Positions 1 through 4,169 of a stretch of 6,427 bases of DNA are shown piece by piece. The position numbers were made by a program, and so were the translations under genes. The stretch's first letter is position 1, and each line of letters opens with the position of its first letter. Under the pieces are notes generated by a model. The model did not search any database, was not told where the DNA came from, and worked only from the letters and a program-made list of their open reading frames with translations. The DNA lies in the NCBI GenBank assembly GCA_016215085.1, contig JACRMD010000298.1:1-6427 (forward strand), written 5' to 3'. This DNA comes from Solirubrobacterales bacterium (lineage in GTDB: Bacteria; Actinomycetota; Thermoleophilia; Solirubrobacterales; Solirubrobacteraceae).

Positions 1-1868
1 AGCGGGGCCCACAGCGGCCCCATCGCGGTGACGGCCGCCAGCGCGGCCAGGAGGAGGTACCACTCGGGCGTGGCGGTCAACCCCGCCAGCGGCCCGGCGG
101 GGCGCTCGACCTCGGGCTGGAAGGCCGCCGCCCCGAACGTGCCGTGGTAGACGCGGCTGCGGCGGACCAGCGCCCCGGTGCCGGGCCCGTAGAGGCGGCC
201 GGCCCAGGTCACGTGCCCGGGCAGGTTGTACTTCTCGGGCCACTTGCGCTCCAGCAGCGCCTCCGCGCGGCCGTAGCCGCGCTGCTGGCGCCAGAAGCGC
301 CGCAGCGTCGCGCGGCGGCGGTGCCAGACGACCGCGGCCGGGTGGAAGCCGAGCGTCGCGCCGGCGGCCTGCAGCTTCCAGCACACGTCGACGTCGTCGC
401 CGGCGACGCGGAACTGCGGGTCGAAGCCGCCGACGGCCTCGAGCGCGGCGCGGCGGAAGGCCATGTTGCAGCCGGGCAGGTGCTCGGCCTCGGTGTCGGA
501 GAGCAGCACGTGCACCGGGCCGCCCGGAGCGCGCGCCACGCACGCCGCGAAGCCGGTCTCGTCCGCGGGCGGCAGGTTCGGGCCGCCGACGGCGGCGTGC
601 CCGGTGGCCCGGAACGCGGTCCCGAGAAACGTGAGCCAGTCTGGGTCGGGGAAGGCGTCGTCGTCGAGGTAGGCGACGACCTCGCCGGTGGCGGCGGCCA
701 GGCCGGTGTTGCGCGCCGCGCTCAGGCCGCGGTTGGGCGTGGAGATCACGCGCACGCCCAGCTCGGCGGCGAGGGCGGCGCTCGCGTCGGTCGAGCCGTC
801 GTCGACCACGACGACGTCGAAGGCGGGGTGGTCGAGCGCGAGGACGTGCTCGAGGCACTCGCGCAGCGTCGCCGCGCCGTTGTGGGTGCAGACCACGACG
901 GTCGTCGCCGGCAGGTCGAGCGTGCGGGGCGGGACCGCCGCGTACGCGCCGGCGACCGCGGCGAGCGCCGGCTTGGCGCGGCGCTCGCGGTCGACCAGGC
1001 CGAAGTCCCAGTCGGCGACCTCGTCGTCGCCGCGGTGCCACTCGTCGGTCCAGGCGAAGACGAAGGTCCCGGCGCAGCCGGTGGCGAACGCCGTCCCGAC
1101 CTGGTCCGCGACCGCGCGCGCCTGGGCGCTGCGGCCGTTGCGGCGGCTGTCGAGGCCGGCCTCGGCGAGCAGGAGCGGCCGGTCGCCCGCGAGGTTGTGC
1201 AGCCGCGCGAGGTAGGCCGCGAGCCGGTCGCCGTCCTCGAGGTACACGTTGAACGCCGCGACGTCGGCCGCCGGCACGCGCAGGTGCTCGGTGCTCGGGA
1301 AGTTGACGTAGCTGACCAGCGCGCCCGGGTCCTCCTCGCGGACCGCGGCGCACAGGCGGTCGAGGAAGCGCTCGACCCGCCGCCGGCCGTGCCAGCGCAC
1401 GATCCCCGACGGCACCTCGTTGCCGATCGCGTGCAGCAGGAGCGCCGGGTGGCCGGCGCAGCCGCGCACCGCCTCGCGCACCCGCGTCTCGATGGCCGCG
1501 GCGCGCCCGCGCTCGTCCAGGAAGGCGACGTGCTGCTCCCACGGAAGGCCGGCCATCACCCACAGGCCGGCGTCGCGCGCGGCGTCGAGCACCCGGCGGG
1601 GCGGAGCGGTGTAGGTGCGGACCGCGTTGACGCCGGCCGCGGCCATCGCGGCGAAGTCGTCGCGGACGCGCCCGTCGCCGGGGAAGCGCTCGCCGTCCGC
1701 GCCCGGGGCGAAGGGGCCGTACGTCACGCCGCGGACCCACAGCCGCCGGGCGCCGACGGCCAGGAATCGTCCGTCCACCCGCGGGCGGCCGTCGCCCGGT
1801 CGCGGGCCGGCGGGCGGGGTGGAGGGGAGAGGGGTCGCCGCTCGCGCGGCAGCGTCGAGTGGCGTCAT
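1..1868 (-). CDS. Fused clan-A glycoside hydrolase and GT2 glycosyltransferase, C-terminus cut by window
   Basis: Seen: an open minus-strand frame runs from ATG at 1868 to the left edge, 622 codons with no stop. Residues about 30-312 look like a (beta/alpha)8 hydrolase of clan GH-A (GH2-like, with some GH17/GH72 flavour): GVNAVRTY at 79-86, HAIGNEVP at 146-153 placing the acid/base at Glu151, and LLLAEAGLD at 232-240 placing the nucleophile at Glu236. Residues about 320-550 are a GT2 (GT-A fold) transferase: VVVCTHNG at 324-331, DDGSTD at 356-361, the metal-binding DDD at 402-404, GCNMAFRR at 466-473, GDDVDVCWKL at 490-499 and QQRGYG at 528-533. A hydrophobic stretch from about 603 looks like a first membrane helix. 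Known: GT2 enzymes move sugar from a nucleotide donor, in the cytoplasm or at the membrane. Inferred: synthesis or remodelling of a cell-surface polysaccharide. There is no signal peptide, so the hydrolase part should be cytoplasmic. The start is the only ATG after an in-frame upstream TGA; its Shine-Dalgarno is poor. The substrate is unknown. Confidence 0.9.
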   Translation of the reverse strand, partial: MTPLDAAARAATPLPSTPPAGPRPGDGRPRVDGRFLAVGARRLWVRGVTYGPFAPGADGERFPGDGRVRDDFAAMAAAGVNAVRTYTAPPRRVLDAARDAGLWVMAGLPWEQHVAFLDERGRAAAIETRVREAVRGCAGHPALLLHAIGNEVPSGIVRWHGRRRVERFLDRLCAAVREEDPGALVSYVNFPSTEHLRVPAADVAAFNVYLEDGDRLAAYLARLHNLAGDRPLLLAEAGLDSRRNGRSAQARAVADQVGTAFATGCAGTFVFAWTDEWHRGDDEVADWDFGLVDRERRAKPALAAVAGAYAAVPPRTLDLPATTVVVCTHNGAATLRECLEHVLALDHPAFDVVVVDDGSTDASAALAAELGVRVISTPNRGLSAARNTGLAAATGEVVAYLDDDAFPDPDWLTFLGTAFRATGHAAVGGPNLPPADETGFAACVARAPGGPVHVLLSDTEAEHLPGCNMAFRRAALEAVGGFDPQFRVAGDDVDVCWKLQAAGATLGFHPAAVVWHRRRATLRRFWRQQRGYGRAEALLERKWPEKYNLPGHVTWAGRLYGPGTGALVRRSRVYHGTFGAAAFQPEVERPAGPLAGLTATPEWYLLLAALAAVTAMGPLWAP

Positions 1869-1981
1869 CGAGCCGGGCGGGACACCCGTCGGGACGGCGG
1901 CATGGCCCGTGCGTCGGCCGCCCTGTCGCGGGGCTTGAACGCTTGGCGTCCATCCTCGTACGACTGCTTTCCGGCGCCTTC

Positions 1982-2007
1982 ACCGGTTTCCGTAGAACCG
2001 GTTTCCG
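1982..2007. promoter_or_regulatory. Tandem 11-bp direct repeat with internal palindrome, possible operator
   Basis: ACCGGTTTCCG occurs exactly at 1982-1992 and again at 1997-2007, a 15-bp period. The same bases hold a 7-bp inverted repeat (ACCGGTT at 1982-1988, AACCGGT at 1996-2002), and AACCGGTT at 1996-2003 is itself a palindrome. It lies in the 171-bp gap between the HAD stop and the start of the fusion gene, about 115 bp upstream of the latter. A TTGAGG hexamer on the minus strand (2018-2013) could be a -35 element, which would put the repeat over the spacer and -10, but no convincing -10 is present. A regulator-binding site is inference. An RNA hairpin is the alternative; no T-run follows it on the minus strand, so a standard intrinsic terminator is unlikely. 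The rest of the gap shows nothing recognisable. Confidence 0.4.
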
Positions 2008-2039
2008 GGCCTCCTCAAGCGCGGCGCGCGTCGCGGTCG

Positions 2040-2822
2040 TCAGGCCCCGAGCTCGTCGGCGAGGTCGGCGATCGAGTCGAGCACCCGCGAGGCGCGGAAG
2101 GGGAAGCGCTCGGCCTCCTCGCGGGTCGTCACGCCGGTCAGGACGAGGATGGTCTCCATGCCGGCCTCGAGGCCGGCGATGACGTCGGTGTCCATGCGGT
2201 CGCCGATCATCGCGGCGCTCTCGGAGTGCGCGTCGATGGCGTTCAGCGCCGAGCGCATCATCATGGGGTTGGGCTTGCCGACGTAGTACGGGTCGACGCC
2301 GGTCGCGCGGCTGATCAGCGCCGCCACCGACCCGGTGGCGGGCAGCGGGCCGTCGGGCGACGGCCCGGTCGCGTCCGGGTTGGTCGCGATGAAGCGGGCG
2401 CCGTCGACGATCAGCCGGATCGCGCGGGCGATGCGCTCGAAGCTGTAGGTCCTGGTCTCACCCAGGATCACGTAGTCGGGGTCGCGCTCGGTCATCGTGT
2501 AGCCGGCCTCGTGCAGCGCGGTGGTCAACCCGGACTCGCCGATGACGAACGCCGACCCGCCGGGCCGCTGGCCCTCGAGGAACGTCGCGGTGGCCAGCGC
2601 GCTGGTCCAGATCGCCTCCTCGGGCACCTCCAGGCCGCTGGCGCGAAGCCGGGCGGCGAGGTCCCGCCGCGTGTAGATGGAGTTGTTGGTCAGGACCAGG
2701 AACGGGATCTCGCGCTCGCGGAGGGCGCGCAGGAAGCGGTCGGCTCCCGGGATCGCCTGCTCCTCGTGCACGAGCACGCCGTCCATGTCCATCAGCCAGG
2801 AGCGGATCTCGCGGCGGGTCAT
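2040..2822 (-). CDS. HAD superfamily hydrolase, subclass IIA (NagD-like phosphatase)
   Basis: The 260-residue protein carries all four HAD motifs: DMDGV at 12-16 (Asp12 nucleophile, Asp14 general acid/base), TNNS at 45-48, Lys183 in VGKPNP, and GDRMDTD at 207-213 binding Mg2+. The stretch between motifs II and III is long enough for the C2A cap of the NagD/AraL/p-nitrophenylphosphatase group, and the length fits that family. Known: these cytoplasmic enzymes hydrolyse small phosphomonoesters such as sugar phosphates, phosphoglycolate, glycerol phosphate, UMP or PLP; sequence alone does not choose among them. The ATG lies 6 nt after the LRR stop. The only Shine-Dalgarno-like bases, AGGGG, overlap that stop with just 3 nt to the ATG, so translation is probably coupled to the LRR gene. 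It is the last gene of the cluster. Confidence 0.94.
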   Translation of the reverse strand: MTRREIRSWLMDMDGVLVHEEQAIPGADRFLRALREREIPFLVLTNNSIYTRRDLAARLRASGLEVPEEAIWTSALATATFLEGQRPGGSAFVIGESGLTTALHEAGYTMTERDPDYVILGETRTYSFERIARAIRLIVDGARFIATNPDATGPSPDGPLPATGSVAALISRATGVDPYYVGKPNPMMMRSALNAIDAHSESAAMIGDRMDTDVIAGLEAGMETILVLTGVTTREEAERFPFRASRVLDSIADLADELGA

Positions 2823-2828
2823 CGGCCC

Positions 2829-3491
2829 CTACAACAGCACATGGCACCCACGCTCGGCCAGTCGCGCGGCGGCGGGCGGCGGGTCGAGCTCGAGGCCGTT
2901 CCAGCGCAGGTCGAGCTTCTCCAGGGCCGGGTACGGGCCGTCGGGGATCGTGGTGAGGCCGTTGGCGCGCAGGTCGAGGTGGCGCAGCCGCGGCAGCTCG
3001 GCCACCGCGGCGGGCAGCTCGCCGAGCGCGTTGCCGCGGAGGTGCAGCTCGCGCAGCCGCGACAGCCGGCCGACGTCGTCGGGCAGCGTGCGCAGGCGGT
3101 TGTGCTGCACGCGCAGCTCCAGGAGCGCCTCGAGCTCGCCGATCCACGGCGGCAGCTCCGCGATGCCGGCCTCGTGCGCCCCGAGGTAGGTGAGGTGCCG
3201 CAGGCCGCGGACGGCGCCGGGCAGGTGGCCGAGCGGGTTGTCCCCGAGGTAGAGGACCTCCAGGCGCTCCGGCAGGCCCGGGACCGCGGTCAGCCGGTTG
3301 TGGGCGACGTCGAGCGTGCGCAGCCGGGTGAGCCGGCCGATGCCGGCGGGCAGCGCCTCCAGCGGCGTCTCCGCGACGTAGAGGTGCTCGAGCGCGCCGA
3401 GCTCCCCGATCCGCTCGGGCAGCTCCTCGAGCGGGTTGCCGACGAGCGAGAGCGAGCGCACGTCCCGCGCGGCCCACACCTCCTCGGGCAC
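2829..3491 (-). CDS. Leucine-rich repeat protein (LPxxI-type repeats)
   Basis: With the GTG at 3491 the protein has 220 residues and is almost wholly LRRs. Nine units of mostly 23 residues (two of 20-21) follow LxxLxLxxNxLxxLPxxIxxLxx, starting near residues 11, 34, 57, 77, 100, 123, 146, 169 and 190; a tenth, partial unit is at the N-terminus. The C-terminus (RLAERGCHVLL) acts as a short cap. Known: such repeats form a curved solenoid that binds proteins; no enzymatic domain, signal peptide or membrane helix is visible. Inferred: a cytoplasmic protein-binding scaffold, partner unknown. The start is uncertain. The GTG at 3491 has AGGGGG (3506-3501) 9 nt upstream but cuts the first repeat. The same frame reads on as good LRR (RIDLRGRGL) to a CTG at 3533 that overlaps the PPOX stop as CTGA, giving 234 residues. 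No ATG, GTG or TTG lies between. See the finding on this junction. Confidence 0.85.
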   Translation of the reverse strand: MPEEVWAARDVRSLSLVGNPLEELPERIGELGALEHLYVAETPLEALPAGIGRLTRLRTLDVAHNRLTAVPGLPERLEVLYLGDNPLGHLPGAVRGLRHLTYLGAHEAGIAELPPWIGELEALLELRVQHNRLRTLPDDVGRLSRLRELHLRGNALGELPAAVAELPRLRHLDLRANGLTTIPDGPYPALEKLDLRWNGLELDPPPAAARLAERGCHVLL

Positions 3492-3500
3492 CGCGCGCAG

Positions 3501-3506
3501 CCCCCT
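3501..3506 (-). promoter_or_regulatory. Shine-Dalgarno-like AGGGGG that favours the GTG start of the LRR gene
   Basis: The minus strand reads AGGGGG, then 9 nt, then GTG at 3491. It is the only ribosome-binding-like site near the 5' end of the LRR frame and the main reason for preferring this start. It lies inside the codons that would encode the first repeat if translation began further upstream, so it could be coincidental. Confidence 0.4.
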
Positions 3507-3529
3507 GCCGCGCAGGTCGATCCGCGCGC

Positions 3530-4000
3530 TCAGGCGGGGGTCACCTCGAGGTAGACCATGCCCGCCTCGTCGGCCATGACCTTCTCGTACACCCGGCGCG
3601 TACGGCCGTACTTGGCGTCCAGCGCCGCCTCGGCGCGCTCGACCTCCTCGCCGGCCGGGAGGATCCGCGCCGTCGCCTCGACCGCCGGGCCCAGCGGCTT
3701 GCCGCGCGTGTCGCACGGGAAGACGCGGGCGCGCGGGTCGTTGCGCAGCCGCCGGACCTTCGCCGTGCGGCCCTCGGTGCGGGTCACGAAGCAGCGGTCG
3801 TCGTGCAGCGCGAACCAGACCGGCGTGGGCACCGCGGTGCCGTCCTTGCGGAAGGTCACCAGGACCGCGTACTTGTGGCCGCGCAGGCCGGCGAAGTCGG
3901 GCGCCGTGCCCTGCTGCCCGGCGGTGGTGAAGGCCGCCTTGGGCCGCCAGCGGTCGTAGACCCAGTAGCTGGCGTCGGCGAGGCGGTGCTTGAGCGCCAT
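3530..4000 (-). CDS. PPOX-class (split beta-barrel) oxidoreductase, probably F420-dependent, Rv2061-like
   Basis: The 156-residue protein has the split-barrel FMN/F420-binding pattern: HKYAVLVTFRKDG at 42-54, TPVWFAL at 59-65, FVTRTEGRTAKVRRLRNDPR at 71-90 with the conserved Lys81 and basic turn, RVFPCDTRGKP at 92-102, then VEATARIL and the final strand MVYLEV at 148-153. This order matches actinobacterial PPOX proteins of the Rv2061 type. Known: that family binds deazaflavin F420 (some relatives bind FMN or heme) and carries out reductions in the cytoplasm; natural substrates are mostly unknown. About 35 residues precede the barrel, somewhat long, with an aromatic helix-like segment (SYWVYDRW, 11-18). 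The protein ends straight after the last barrel strand, so the TGA at 3532-3530 looks natural. The ATG has only a weak upstream AGG. It is the first gene of the minus-strand cluster and abuts the LRR gene. The cofactor is inferred from family resemblance. Confidence 0.88.
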   Translation of the reverse strand: MALKHRLADASYWVYDRWRPKAAFTTAGQQGTAPDFAGLRGHKYAVLVTFRKDGTAVPTPVWFALHDDRCFVTRTEGRTAKVRRLRNDPRARVFPCDTRGKPLGPAVEATARILPAGEEVERAEAALDAKYGRTRRVYEKVMADEAGMVYLEVTPA

Positions 4001-4091
4001 CGCGCGAACCTACGCCACCCGTCGCGGCCGGTCCAGCCCGCCCGAACCTCACCATCTCTCACGCCCGCCGTCGGTGCGCCGACCAGCGCCG

Positions 4092-4121
4092 TTGCGACCG
4101 GTTCCCGGCCGGGCGTAGCGT
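4092..4121 (+). promoter_or_regulatory. Weak candidate promoter for the propeller gene
   Basis: TTGCGA (4092-4097), an 18-nt spacer and TAGCGT (4116-4121) lie about 50 nt before the ATG in the 169-bp divergent intergenic region. The -35 matches the sigma70 consensus at 4 of 6 bases and the -10 at 3 of 6, so this is only a candidate. No convincing promoter could be picked for the opposite (PPOX) direction. Confidence 0.25.
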
Positions 4122-4129
4122 CGGCGTGC

Positions 4130-4148
4130 GCCGGCCCGTCCGGCCGGC
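4130..4148. repeat. 7-bp perfect inverted repeat upstream of the propeller gene
   Basis: GCCGGCC (4130-4136) and GGCCGGC (4142-4148) pair perfectly around a 5-base loop. The stem ends 2 bases before the Shine-Dalgarno and would fall in the 5' untranslated region if the candidate promoter is right. It could be a leader hairpin or an operator. In DNA this GC-rich, such short repeats also arise by chance. Confidence 0.35.
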
Positions 4149-4150
4149 AG

Positions 4151-4164
4151 GGAGGAAGGGGGAG
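4151..4164 (+). promoter_or_regulatory. Strong purine-rich ribosome binding site fixing the ATG at 4170
   Basis: GGAGGAAGGGGGAG contains a full GGAGG, and its GGGGAG lies 5 nt before the ATG. It is the best ribosome-binding site in the window. Together with the signal peptide that follows directly, it fixes the start at 4170. Confidence 0.8.
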
Positions 4165-4169
4165 TCCTC

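Noticed and set aside
1869..2039. Intrinsic terminator after the HAD gene
   Set aside because: The hairpin at 1982-2002 is not followed by a T-run on the minus strand, and no other stem with a T-tract is visible in the gap.
2458..3477. A 339-codon minus-strand frame over the LRR and HAD genes
   Set aside because: It is out of frame with both, and its Arg/Ala/Pro-rich product has no domain; the LRR repeats and HAD motifs are in the other frames.
144..3554. A 1136-codon open frame on the plus strand
   Set aside because: It runs antisense across the GH-GT2, HAD and LRR genes, through both genes and intergenic DNA, and reads as Arg/Gly/Ala/Val-rich sequence with no recognisable domain. Long empty antisense frames are expected where GC at third codon positions is this high.
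3534..4055. The upstream part of the LRR frame, which stays open to an ATG at 4055
   Set aside because: This part overlaps PPOX in another frame, has no LRR pattern and reads as Arg/Gly/Ala-rich sequence. PPOX motifs show which frame is coding there.
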